Below, piece by piece: positions 16,831 to 25,040 of a DNA stretch of 64,000 nucleotides (the stretch's first letter is position 1; every line of letters begins with the position of its first letter). Origin of the DNA: Spiro-02 sp034114085 (GTDB taxonomy: Bacteria > Spirochaetota > Spirochaetia > Sphaerochaetales > Sphaerochaetaceae); the NCBI GenBank assembly GCA_034114085.1, contig JAXEWB010000040.1, forward strand, positions 186,001-250,000. Reading direction: 5' to 3'. The notes beneath the pieces are model-generated. The model was not told the origin of the DNA. It did no database searches and worked only from the letters and a program-made list of their open reading frames with translations. Made by a program: the position numbers and the translations under genes.

Positions 16831-17709
16831 TCAGAATTGGTATAGATAATCCAGAGTCTGCGGTAAGGTCGCGGGATTGAGGTTTTCCAACAAGACGGGT
16901 ACATCGATGTGTCTTTCCTGGAGTTCTTGCACAAGGCTTTTCCAGTCCATCACCCCCGTTCCCAATGGAATGTCTCCGATTTTCCAGCCCTTGGCGTCCA
17001 GGACGTAGTCCTTGGCATGGATTGCCACGATACGGTTTCCGAATGCGTCGAGCGCTTCGCGGAAGAAACTCCGCTGGGCCTCCTGCGTTGGATGTTTTCG
17101 TACCGAGCCGTCCTGTTCGGGAATACCGGTCCAGGGGGCGAGGTTCACCGGATCGTAGATGACACGCAGGTACGGGGTGTCGAATTTGTCCAGCAACCGG
17201 GCCATCCGCGGGACGGAACAGATGGTATGCTGGCGGGCGACCGCCTCTACCGCGACGATGCCGTCATATTTCTGCGCGGCGTTCAGCAAGCGTTCGATCG
17301 AGCGGCAGAAGGCATCGAAAACCGCTGGCTCGAAGGTGTCTGGATTATAGGAGCAATCGGCGTTCGTTGAACCGGTCTCTGTTCCGACAACGCGGCAACC
17401 GAACTCCTTGTTGAACCGTAGGTGGGTCTCAAACCGTTTCAGGTGCGCTTCAAGCTGCTCCGGATCGGGATGGATTGGATTGATATAGCTTCCGATAACC
17501 GCGACATGCACCCCATGCGCGGCGAGGGATTGGCGGATGCCGTCGATATATTCCGAAGTGTATTCGGAAGCGTCGGGGGCGGAGGGGATGACTTTCTTCA
17601 ACGCGAGCTGGATGCCAGCCGGTTTCTGGAAAGTCTCGACAGTGGCGGCTAGTTCATCAGCCGTGGCGAATTTGCCAAAATCATGAGCACGGAATCCTAT
17701 TTGCAACAT
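16831..17709 (-). CDS. Sugar phosphate isomerase/epimerase-like TIM barrel
   Basis: 292 residues of the xylose isomerase-like TIM barrel superfamily (AP endonuclease family 2). Metal-ligand positions can be seen: GIVAVEAVAR (Glu), VIYDPVNL (Asp), IVAIHAKDYVLD (His/Asp) and VPVLLENLNP (Glu). Members isomerise or epimerise sugars or act on inositol derivatives. It is divergent from the GH28 gene (62 nt between starts), so a role on pectin-derived sugars is plausible but unproven. Confidence 0.8.
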   Translation of the reverse strand: MLQIGFRAHDFGKFATADELAATVETFQKPAGIQLALKKVIPSAPDASEYTSEYIDGIRQSLAAHGVHVAVIGSYINPIHPDPEQLEAHLKRFETHLRFNKEFGCRVVGTETGSTNADCSYNPDTFEPAVFDAFCRSIERLLNAAQKYDGIVAVEAVARQHTICSVPRMARLLDKFDTPYLRVIYDPVNLAPWTGIPEQDGSVRKHPTQEAQRSFFREALDAFGNRIVAIHAKDYVLDAKGWKIGDIPLGTGVMDWKSLVQELQERHIDVPVLLENLNPATLPQTLDYLYQF

Positions 17710-17771
17710 ATTGTGGATTGTAGCGGGTAGGAAGCGGTTTGTAAAGAAATGGAAAGCCCATGGAGGCCCTT

Positions 17772-19136
17772 ATGCATATGTTTTCGGTAAAGGATTTCGG
17801 AGCGGTGGGCGACGGTCGGCACAATGATTCCGATGCGTTCCGCCTGGCGCTTGCCGCTGCCGTCCCGGTTCGTGGCCGGGTGGTTGTTCCCGAAGGAACC
17901 TGGTCCTGCGGGCCATTGGAAATTTCATCGGGAGTCGAACTGCGTCTGTTGAAAGATTCCCACATCAAGTTCATACCTGATTTTGACCTGTATGTCCCGG
18001 TCCAGTCCCGCTGGGAGGGCGTCAACTGCTGGTGCATGCACCCTTGTCTATATGTCCATGATTCCCATGATGTACGGATTACTGGCGAAGGTGTCATTGA
18101 CGGGTGCGGCATGGACTGGTGGGAGTATTCCCGATTCAAGCGGATGACCCAGAATGCGCCGGAAACTGAATTGGAGAAGCGTTTCGCCTCCATGAACATC
18201 GGGTACGAAGACCAGCCCGGCGGTGGCGGCGGACGGCAGTGCCAGTTCCTTCGCCCGCCGTTGGTTCAGTTCCAGAATTGCTCAAATGTATTGTTAGAAG
18301 GGGTTACAATCATCAACAGTCCTTTCTGGACGGTGCATCCGTTGTATTCTGATGGGGTGACGATCAGGAACGTCCTTATCAAGAATCCCGCCGACGCCCC
18401 CAATACCGACGGTATTGACGTCGATTCCTGTACGAATGTGACAATCTCCGACTGTCTTGTCGATGTCGGGGATGATGGCATCGCACTCAAGAGCGGCAGC
18501 GGCCCGGACGGTATCGCCGTCGCCCGTCCGACACATTCCGTCCTGGTGGAGCGGTGTACCGTCCGTAGCGCCCATGGCGGTATCGTGATCGGTAGCGAGA
18601 CCGCCGCCGGTATCTGGAAAATCAGGGCCGTTGACTGTCAGTTCGAGGGGACTGACCGGGGTATCCGGATCAAGACCCGCCGCGGTCGCGGGGGGCATAT
18701 CCACGATCTTGAGTTCATTGGCTTGTCCATGAAGGACAACCTCTGCCCCATCACATTGAACATGTACTACCGTTGCGGTGGCTTTGAAGAACGGTTCTTC
18801 TCCCTTGAACCGTTGCCGTTGGAAAGCGAGACGCCCCGTATCGAGCGTATTAGGGTAGTTTCCTGCCATGCCGAAGGGAGCCGTTCCTCCGCGGGCTTTA
18901 TCGTCGGCTTGCCGGAAAGCCCGATTAGCGGCTTGGTCATATCCGATTGTTCATTCAATGTCGATTCCTCCGCCACCGCGGCTATTGAAGATTCTGAAAT
19001 GTACTGCGGGCTGCCCTCCGTCAATGGACGGGGCGTCCGGTGCCGGAATGTGGAAGCTGTGTTCACCAATGTCACCGTTTCCGGCGCTGAGTTGCCGTTC
19101 ATCTTGGAGCGGGGCAGTACAGTTCAGATAAATTGA
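17772..19136 (+). CDS. Glycoside hydrolase family 28 (polygalacturonase-type)
   Basis: 454 residues with GH28 motifs in order: KDFGAVGDGRHNDSDAF at the N-terminus, NTDGIDVDSC, VGDDGIALKSG, HGGIVIGSE and GIRIKTRRGRGG. These hold the three catalytic aspartates, the conserved His and the RIK substrate-binding triad (family knowledge). HGGxxIGSE is typical of exo-acting bacterial enzymes. No signal peptide is visible, so it probably cleaves imported oligogalacturonides in the cytoplasm. Start: GGAGG (17762-17766), 5 nt, ATG 17772. A strong terminator lies at 19291. Confidence 0.93.
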   Translation: MHMFSVKDFGAVGDGRHNDSDAFRLALAAAVPVRGRVVVPEGTWSCGPLEISSGVELRLLKDSHIKFIPDFDLYVPVQSRWEGVNCWCMHPCLYVHDSHDVRITGEGVIDGCGMDWWEYSRFKRMTQNAPETELEKRFASMNIGYEDQPGGGGGRQCQFLRPPLVQFQNCSNVLLEGVTIINSPFWTVHPLYSDGVTIRNVLIKNPADAPNTDGIDVDSCTNVTISDCLVDVGDDGIALKSGSGPDGIAVARPTHSVLVERCTVRSAHGGIVIGSETAAGIWKIRAVDCQFEGTDRGIRIKTRRGRGGHIHDLEFIGLSMKDNLCPITLNMYYRCGGFEERFFSLEPLPLESETPRIERIRVVSCHAEGSRSSAGFIVGLPESPISGLVISDCSFNVDSSATAAIEDSEMYCGLPSVNGRGVRCRNVEAVFTNVTVSGAELPFILERGSTVQIN

Positions 19137-19290
19137 TGATGTAGGGAAGGGGGCTTTGGAGATACCTCCCCCGCATGAACCCTGAATCATGAAGTAGTTC
19201 GTGATAGAGCTGATTTGTGGTATCGGTATCTATGTTTGTTTCTGGTGTTTGCCTTATGGTGCTTGTTGTTTCGTTCCATGGCAATCCCCT

Positions 19291-19337
19291 ACCATCGGGG
19301 CTCTGATTCCTCCCGTACCGGCCCCGGTGGTTTTTTT
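19291..19337 (+). terminator. Rho-independent terminator after GH28
   Basis: ACCATCGGGGC (19291-19301) pairs with GCCCCGGTGGT (19321-19331), 11 bp with one wobble, then T7. The remaining gap 19137-19542 shows nothing else I recognise. Confidence 0.85.
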
Positions 19338-19542
19338 GATGTCGATGACTTCCGCTGTAAGCAGAGTTCGCCCGTTCTGATTTCATCATCACACTGCACA
19401 AAGTCCTGGAAAATAATACTTTTGTGCAGTTGATAGCATAAAACACCTTATTCCGCACTTCAGATTCCCCTTGTCGTCAGGACATCCTGAAATGCGGCAA
19501 GCACCTTGTTTTGATGATAATCACAAGTACCGGCGGCGAGTA

Positions 19543-20718
19543 TCAGACAATCGGTATTGCGTGATAGTCCATCTGGAAGTCGATGGTGAACCCGTTGTGC
19601 AGGTAGAGGTTCAGCGCCGGCGGATTGTGGGAATCGACTTCCAGCGTTACCTTGGGGCGTTCTTGCAACGACTGGCGCAACATGCTGGCGAGCAACCGCT
19701 TGCCGTAGCCCAGATATCGCAGCGAAGGCCGGACGCCCAAGCCGAACAGTCCTGCGGAGTCATCTTCAAGCACACGGTTGCAAAGCCCCACCGCGTGATT
19801 CCCGTCATAGACGATGAACGCATCGTTCCCGTCCTCGTTCAGGATTGATTCGATATGGCTCCTTTCAGCGGCTTCATTGCGTTGGAATATCTCAATGGCG
19901 AGATGTATCTCGGTCTCCTTGTTTCGTTGCGTGACTTTTTCCAACCGGAGCGGGGCGATGTCTCTGGCTGGCGGTGTAACGCAGGAAAGCTGATATTCCG
20001 AGTGGCTCAACGTCGCGTCGGCGAATCTTCGGCGGAGCATCGCCATCCCGCAGCCGCTGTCCGGTTCTATCTGGAACAGCACCGTATTGGCTGAGGATCG
20101 CCGTATATGGGGCAGGGCCGTCTGGTACAGCCGCGTGAACCAGCCCCGTCTGCGAGTTGTCGGAGCGGTGAAGGCGGTAATCTCAATCGTGGAGGGTTCT
20201 ATGAAAAATAGATAGAGGAACGCCGTAAGGTCGTGTTGTTCCGTAGGATTCTCCGTAACGGGAGAATCATCGTCGTACCCCAGGAAAAAACAAGGCATTT
20301 TCTTGTCGAGGTTGAACTTGTTTGTCAGCATGGTTTCGCTGTGCAGGTCGTCGCAGGCGTTGCAGATGGTTTGCAGTGTCTGTACCTCGCATTTCTGGAC
20401 GTCGGTCAAGATGGCTGTTTCAATGATGCTCGTACCGTACTCCTTTGGTTTCGCCGTTTTTGGGCGATGCGCCTGAAACCTGTATGGATGGCTTGCATGG
20501 AAAATATCACGATGCCCATTGTCGTAGGTTTCCGGTACGGCTGTCAACAAGTGCGGGTCGCCGTCGAACCTCGTCATACTGCGTACCGTGTACCATAAGC
20601 CAGTGTCCCTGCCGCCCGGTATGCGCCGACATGAGAATAACGGAATCCGCAAGTCGCCGCAGGCGCGATGTAGTATTATGGTTTCCCGATTATATTTGCA
20701 GTGCGTCTGTGAAATCAA
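19543..20718 (-). CDS. Tandem GNAT N-acetyltransferase (start uncertain)
   Basis: The C-terminal half is a clear GNAT domain: FIVYDGNHAVGLCNRVLEDD, LGVRPSLRYLGYGKRLL (acetyl-CoA loop) and LEVDSHNPPALNLYLHNGF. The preceding part (EITAFTAPTTRRRGWFTRLYQTAL) looks like a first, degenerate GNAT domain, so this is a two-domain protein of about 290-390 residues. The start is not settled: the long frame begins at 20718, but domain homology begins near 20430, where AAAGGAG lies upstream with no standard start codon at good spacing. Acceptor unknown. Confidence 0.75.
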   Translation of the reverse strand: MISQTHCKYNRETIILHRACGDLRIPLFSCRRIPGGRDTGLWYTVRSMTRFDGDPHLLTAVPETYDNGHRDIFHASHPYRFQAHRPKTAKPKEYGTSIIETAILTDVQKCEVQTLQTICNACDDLHSETMLTNKFNLDKKMPCFFLGYDDDSPVTENPTEQHDLTAFLYLFFIEPSTIEITAFTAPTTRRRGWFTRLYQTALPHIRRSSANTVLFQIEPDSGCGMAMLRRRFADATLSHSEYQLSCVTPPARDIAPLRLEKVTQRNKETEIHLAIEIFQRNEAAERSHIESILNEDGNDAFIVYDGNHAVGLCNRVLEDDSAGLFGLGVRPSLRYLGYGKRLLASMLRQSLQERPKVTLEVDSHNPPALNLYLHNGFTIDFQMDYHAIPIV

Positions 20719-20869
20719 TCCAGTGTTTCCGACTTCTGCAAGTTAAAAATATATCGTAGGGCGATATTGAAACAACTGTGCCAATAGCAATAATATGTAC
20801 CATATAAACAACGTGTGTTTTTGTGGAAAATGTTTACTGGTCATATTGTTGGTCCTATTGTCGATAACC

Positions 20870-21102
20870 GTCCGCAACCCTGATACCCCCGACGAGTTCA
20901 AGTTCAGGAAATACCTCGACAAGTATTTGAACAGTACCGAAGCCAAGAAGGCCGCTGGAACCCGCAACTGTACCTCGGTGAAATAGGATTCGTCCTTAAT
21001 TACTATGAAAACACGCCGCAAACGCTGACGCTGGAAACTGAGGATGGGAATATTGAACGCTATATCCTCTATCTCGACGCACCGGCTGCGACAGGAGTAT
21101 GA
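20870..21102 (+). pseudogene. Frameshifted C-terminal remnant of a metalloprotease-lipoprotein paralogue
   Basis: The last 49 codons (20956-21102) read WNPQLYLGEIGFVLNYYENT and end YILYLDAPAATGV. They align with the C-terminus of the next gene (SEIAGYGFVLNYFEEAP, VCYVLYMDAPN). Just upstream, in another frame, FKFRKYLDKYL matches its LRKDIDRVL. One frameshift at about 20940-20955 therefore separates two aligned parts. The N-terminal 400 residues are absent. Its stop overlaps the first possible ATG of the intact gene, and the intact gene's Shine-Dalgarno lies inside the remnant. Confidence 0.75.
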
Positions 21103-21104
21103 AC

Positions 21105-22592
21105 ATGCGTAGGAAATTCCGTCTGACCTGCATCATCTGGGTGTTGCTGTTCGCCGTCGCCTCCTGCTCCCTCTCCCCCGATCCATCGCCGGGTACTACG
21201 GATCCCATCCCCGCGAGACCCGCCGGTCTGGACGAAAAGATACTGAAGGTGGACGCGGGGCGAAAACTTGAAGACGGCGGGAGCCTTGTCCTTGATGTGC
21301 CTGAGGGGAAAAGCGTATATGCCCTGACCGTCTGTTTCCCGGAAAACTACAACACGTCCGCGGAAAACGACGACTATGAAACGGCCTTTACACTTAAAGC
21401 CGAGTATCCAGGATCGAGATCCCTCGCCCGGACCTTCCTCCAGTCGTCCAATGAAGTGAAACCGCCGGACTGGACGGATGTCGGAATTTTGGTCAAAGAC
21501 GAGCCCGAAGAATCTGAATGGTATTATACGGACGCGAAGGGGATTTATACGGATGAGACGAACCGCATACGCTTCTATGCGGACGACTCCATCTATGAAG
21601 AAGAAAACCCCCTATGGAAAGCCCTCATCGCGGAGCTGAAAAAAAGTCCGAATCCGCTGGCGACCGAACTTCTTGTGAAAGAACGCAGGATGTTTGGGCT
21701 CAACCACCCTACGGATACCGATAAAGACGGATATTTCAGGGTGCTTATCCATAGCTTCGGGGAACAGGCGACGACGACAAACGGATGGTTCCGCGCCTCT
21801 GATTTGGGGAACTACTCGAAATCCAACCATTCTGACATGGTCTATTTCAACTATGATGTCCTGGAACGGAATTTCGAGTACTTGGGGATTGAGGACACCG
21901 CCGAAAAATTTGCCTCGACCATCGCCCATGAATATTTTCATTACCTTCAGCGGGACTTCAAGGAACGGCAGGGGTACAGGACGAAGAACACCATGCATTT
22001 CTTCTCTGAAGGAGGGGCGAACTATGCCGCCCTGAGCGCTACCGGCAAAGTAATTGGCTCCACATCCAGCAATCTGTTGAGTGGAATCAAGCTGATGAAA
22101 ACCTATCATCCGCTGACCCAGGACGGCAAACTTGCCAATTACGGAGTCGGGGCGATGATGATGTCCTACATGGAGGAGAAGTTCGGCTCCGTCGTCGTGG
22201 AAAGGCTCGTCAAGCTTGAAGGGAATATGGTCCAGCCGATAGAGGAGGCCACGGGTATTTCATTCACGACGCTGTACCGGGACTTCGTGTTCGAGACGTT
22301 CTCGGCTATCGCGGGAGAACCGATCGGTTCTGGACGGGCCGCCATGACATTCCCGGAAACCTATGAGCTGCGGAAGGACATCGACAGAGTTCTGACTGAG
22401 TTCGATGGAAAAACCTACAAAGGACATCTCATCGACTATAAGATTCCCGCAAGCAAGATTTCCTATACCTCAGAGATCGCCGGGTACGGTTTTGTGCTGA
22501 ATTACTTCGAGGAAGCGCCCGAAACCATTACGTTCAGTTGTGAAACGCAGGACTCTGTGTGCTATGTCCTGTACATGGACGCCCCGAACTGA
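21105..22592 (+). CDS. Putative zinc metalloprotease lipoprotein (HExxH)
   Basis: About 495 residues. The N-terminus is a lipoprotein signal (hydrophobic IIWVLLFAVA then lipobox VASC, Cys at about 22), so it should be anchored in a membrane facing the periplasm or surface. The centre contains ASTIAHEYFHYLQRDF, a gluzincin-type HExxH zinc site, followed by FFSEGGANYAALSA, where the Glu in SEG would be the third ligand. This resembles M30/hyicolysin-like peptidases (inferred). The C-terminal about 70 residues form a beta-rich domain also present in the adjacent remnant. ATG 21105 is chosen: CAGGAG lies 7 nt upstream, and the ATG at 21099 is too close. Confidence 0.75.
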   Translation: MRRKFRLTCIIWVLLFAVASCSLSPDPSPGTTDPIPARPAGLDEKILKVDAGRKLEDGGSLVLDVPEGKSVYALTVCFPENYNTSAENDDYETAFTLKAEYPGSRSLARTFLQSSNEVKPPDWTDVGILVKDEPEESEWYYTDAKGIYTDETNRIRFYADDSIYEEENPLWKALIAELKKSPNPLATELLVKERRMFGLNHPTDTDKDGYFRVLIHSFGEQATTTNGWFRASDLGNYSKSNHSDMVYFNYDVLERNFEYLGIEDTAEKFASTIAHEYFHYLQRDFKERQGYRTKNTMHFFSEGGANYAALSATGKVIGSTSSNLLSGIKLMKTYHPLTQDGKLANYGVGAMMMSYMEEKFGSVVVERLVKLEGNMVQPIEEATGISFTTLYRDFVFETFSAIAGEPIGSGRAAMTFPETYELRKDIDRVLTEFDGKTYKGHLIDYKIPASKISYTSEIAGYGFVLNYFEEAPETITFSCETQDSVCYVLYMDAPN

Positions 22593-22625
22593 ACGGTTCA
22601 GGGCGTCTTGTAGCGGCTCACGTAC

Positions 22626-22682
22626 AAAAAGCCACCGTTTTGCCGGTACCATGGATTAAGATGCGTACCAGTTCCGGTGGCT
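22626..22682 (-). terminator. Terminator of the DUF2975-XRE operon
   Basis: Minus strand: AGCCACCG (22682-22675) pairs with CGGTGGCT (22637-22630), then TTTT. Inner complementary GGTAC/GTACC segments lengthen the stem. Confidence 0.6.
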
Positions 22683-22690
22683 GCGCCGTG

Positions 22691-22930
22691 TCAACGTTCC
22701 CCTTCCAATGGCTCTACGTCCATCGCCATCGGGCTGAATTCCAGGATATCTCCCGGCTGGCAGTCCAACGCCTTGCAGATTGCGTCAAGCGTGGTGAATT
22801 TGATCGCGTTCACTTTTCCCGTCTTGAGCTTCGATAGGTTGACATTGGTGATCCCGACTCTCTCCGACAGTTCGTTCAGGGACATCTTCCTGTGCGCCAT
22901 CATCCTATCCAATCTCACTATGATAGCCAT
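22691..22930 (-). CDS. XRE-family small HTH regulator
   Basis: 79 residues from ATG 22930. It is a single Cro/C1-type helix-turn-helix (MSLNELSERVGITNVNLSKL, then KFTTLDAICKALDCQPGDIL), the YozG-like group usually paired with a DUF2975 membrane protein. It starts 10 nt after that gene and probably autoregulates the pair. An upstream extension of the frame (to 23014) lies inside the DUF2975 gene and is not used. Confidence 0.92.
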   Translation of the reverse strand: MAIIVRLDRMMAHRKMSLNELSERVGITNVNLSKLKTGKVNAIKFTTLDAICKALDCQPGDILEFSPMAMDVEPLEGER

Positions 22931-22940
22931 GATGTCCTCC

Positions 22941-23486
22941 CTAGATGGTATTGTCCGATTCTTCTTGCAGCCGGACGCCGTAGTTGAACACTTCCGAGAG
23001 GCACAGCAGGACAAGTCCGATTACGAGGGATACCACGCTGAACACGCTGTCCCAATCCATCGCCCTGACGATCAGGCCGGTAATGACTTGGACAATCCCC
23101 GGGAGAATTGCGGCGACGATCATCGTCAGAGAAATATATCTGATTCTTTCTGCGTTCTCCCTGGTGAACGGAGTCTCTTCGTTCTGAATGCTCCTGAAAA
23201 TGCTTCTGGCTTTCCTGAATATCAGGATGAACAGAACCATGCTGGTTATCGTCGCAAGAATCGTGGGAAGCGTTTTCACCATCATCTGTCCGGTTTCCGA
23301 AAATATGGCAATTGCTTCGGTGTCTTCCGGCACATGTCCCGCGACTGCCTTTCCAAGAGGGCCCACGACAAAGCCCAATGTTGAAAATACGACGAGGATG
23401 CCCAGTCCCACGTAGTTGAGGATTGTGAGGACTTGGAACAGGGTTCCCATGGCTTTGAACTTCTTCGATTTGTTTGTAATGTTCAT
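22941..23486 (-). CDS. DUF2975 membrane protein
   Basis: 181 residues with four hydrophobic helices (about 15-40, 70-90, 115-140, 148-168) and the characteristic loop IFRSIQNEETPFTRENAERI between helices 2 and 3. Members pair with XRE regulators; function unknown, probably sensory or signalling. GGAGG precedes the ATG and a consensus promoter lies at 23519. Confidence 0.9.
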   Translation of the reverse strand: MNITNKSKKFKAMGTLFQVLTILNYVGLGILVVFSTLGFVVGPLGKAVAGHVPEDTEAIAIFSETGQMMVKTLPTILATITSMVLFILIFRKARSIFRSIQNEETPFTRENAERIRYISLTMIVAAILPGIVQVITGLIVRAMDWDSVFSVVSLVIGLVLLCLSEVFNYGVRLQEESDNTI

Positions 23487-23518
23487 GTTTGAACCTCCGC
23501 GTTTCTTCTGATACTTCG

Positions 23519-23547
23519 ACTATACCTGCTTGAATAATGGTTGTCAA
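23519..23547 (-). promoter_or_regulatory. Consensus promoter of the DUF2975-XRE operon
   Basis: Minus strand: TTGACA (23547-23542), 17 nt, TATAGT (23524-23519), 33 nt before the ATG. The rest of 23548-23734 is AT-rich near its start and shows no gene. Confidence 0.8.
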
Positions 23548-23734
23548 CTATTTTTTATCGTACTACATTAAATTTTTTAATTTTAATATTAAATATTTAA
23601 TATGGATGATGAGGATGTCCGGCCCCTGGCCCACGACGTCCGAAGTTTCTGCGGCGGGAGACGCCGGCTTCTGGCGGCGCATAGCTGAAAAAAGTCCGTG
23701 ATCCGATTGCCCCTCAAGAACCGGGGAGAGGATG

Positions 23735-23771
23735 AAAAAAACGGCGTGCTCCCTGACAGGGTGCGCGCCGT
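23735..23771 (-). terminator. Rho-independent terminator of eda-VOC
   Basis: Minus strand: near-perfect stem ACGGCG..CCCTG / CAGGG..CGCCGT (23771-23741) followed by six Ts (23740-23735), 30 nt after the stop. Confidence 0.92.
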
Positions 23772-23801
23772 CTGTGTGAAAACCAGAATCTACCGAGGTG
23801 T

Positions 23802-24764
23802 TCAGGCCTTGATCAAATGAACGGCGAACCCGCCGATTTCTTCCTTGAAGTACACGACCTTGATCTTGCCCTTTGCGTCGCGGCTGATGGACGACTCGTC
23901 GGCATGGAAGCCGTACTGCTCCAGATAGGCCAGCGTCCGTTCGCAATCGAAGCACTTGAAGGCGAGATGGCCCCGCTTGCCGCGGAAGATGCGGGGAAGG
24001 ACCTCCACGGCACCACCCATGAACACGGAGGAATTGCCGCGCTTGGTCTCCATGCCGAATGCGGAAAGCGCCTTGATGACGTCTTCGGCCTCGTCGGCGT
24101 TCTCGTTGTCGATGCTCATGTGGGCGAATGTCAGGCCTTGCAGGGCGACTACCGCCTTATGGCAGATGTCCGCGATTACGTCCCACTGCTCGGCTTCGAT
24201 CAGGTCCGCCTTGACCATCCAGGAACCGCCGACGGCGAGGACGTTGGAGGTCTTGGCGTAGTCGGCGAGGTTGTCGAGGCTGATGCCGCCGGTAGGCATG
24301 AACTTGAGCTGCGGGAACGGCCCGGCGAAATTCTTCAGCATGTTGATGCCGCCGGAAGCTTCGGCGGGGAAGAACTTCAGTACGGTGAGGTTGCGCGCAA
24401 GACCCTGCTCGATGTCGCTGGGAGTGCAGACGCCTGGAACGACGGGTATCTTGTTTTCAATGCACCAGTCCACGACGGACGGGTTGAAGCCGGGGGAGAC
24501 AATGTAGGTGGCACCGGCGGCGACGGCCTTCTTCGCCAATTCTACGTTGACGACCGTTCCAGCTCCGACCAGCATTTCGGGGAACTTCGCGGCGATCCTT
24601 TTGATGGCTTCTTCCGCCGCGTCGGTTCTGAACGTGACTTCTGCGCAGGGGAGGCCGCCTTTGATCAAGGCTCCGGCAAGCCCTTCCGCCTTGCTGGCGT
24701 CGTCGATCTTTACTACGGGGACGAGGCCGATCCTGTGGACTTTCTCAAAAAAATCTTCGTACAT
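23802..24764 (-). CDS. eda: KDPG/KHG aldolase with C-terminal VOC-like domain
   Basis: 320 residues. The N-terminal 205 form the class I 2-keto-3-deoxy-6-phosphogluconate/4-hydroxy-2-oxoglutarate aldolase: VPVVKIDD, EVTFRTDAAEEAI (catalytic Glu), GAGTVVN, the Schiff-base lysine in LTVLKFFPAEASGG, and MPTGGISLDNL. After a linker, residues about 212-320 look like a glyoxalase/VOC domain (FAHMSIDNEN, HLAFKCFDCERTLAYLEQYG, FKEEIGGFAVHLI). Such Eda-VOC fusions occur in some anaerobes; the VOC role is unknown. The start has AAAGGAGAG 7-8 nt upstream. Splits KDPG to pyruvate and glyceraldehyde-3-phosphate. Divergent from kdgK. Confidence 0.92.
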   Translation of the reverse strand: MYEDFFEKVHRIGLVPVVKIDDASKAEGLAGALIKGGLPCAEVTFRTDAAEEAIKRIAAKFPEMLVGAGTVVNVELAKKAVAAGATYIVSPGFNPSVVDWCIENKIPVVPGVCTPSDIEQGLARNLTVLKFFPAEASGGINMLKNFAGPFPQLKFMPTGGISLDNLADYAKTSNVLAVGGSWMVKADLIEAEQWDVIADICHKAVVALQGLTFAHMSIDNENADEAEDVIKALSAFGMETKRGNSSVFMGGAVEVLPRIFRGKRGHLAFKCFDCERTLAYLEQYGFHADESSISRDAKGKIKVVYFKEEIGGFAVHLIKA

Positions 24765-24920
24765 GAAACACTCTCCTTTTCCGAAAGCTTGTATGGGCGG
24801 CGCTGCCCGTTCCAATGCAAGCCGGTATGAATGTTATATAATGAAATTTGCTTGAACACAGTGTGCTGGAGGATGTTTTCCTCATCACATGCATGGAGTA
24901 TATCATGTTTTTTATAAAAA

Positions 24921-24935
24921 TGGAACAATGTTTCA
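24921..24935. promoter_or_regulatory. KdgR/IclR-type operator between eda and kdgK
   Basis: TGGAACAATGTTTCA: a 15-bp palindrome (one mismatched pair, odd centre) in an A/T-rich context, closely resembling the KdgR box of enterobacteria (TGAAACAnTGTTTCA). It lies 8 nt upstream of the kdgK -35. A near-identical site sits on the uxa operon promoter at 46218. Confidence 0.7.
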
Positions 24936-24943
24936 AAAAAATG

Positions 24944-24972
24944 TTGACAGATTTGTCCAAGGACAATATCAT
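24944..24972 (+). promoter_or_regulatory. kdgK promoter with a palindromic operator in its spacer
   Basis: TTGACA (24944-24949), 17 nt, TATCAT (24967-24972). The spacer contains TTGTCCAAGGACAA (24953-24966), a perfect 14-bp palindrome, positioned where a repressor would block RNA polymerase. Confidence 0.75.
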
Positions 24973-25040
24973 GGAGTTGAAATACAGGGGGAGCCCTGTG
25001 TCTTTTTATGAACCGGCAAATAATCAAGGAGGATTTCCTC

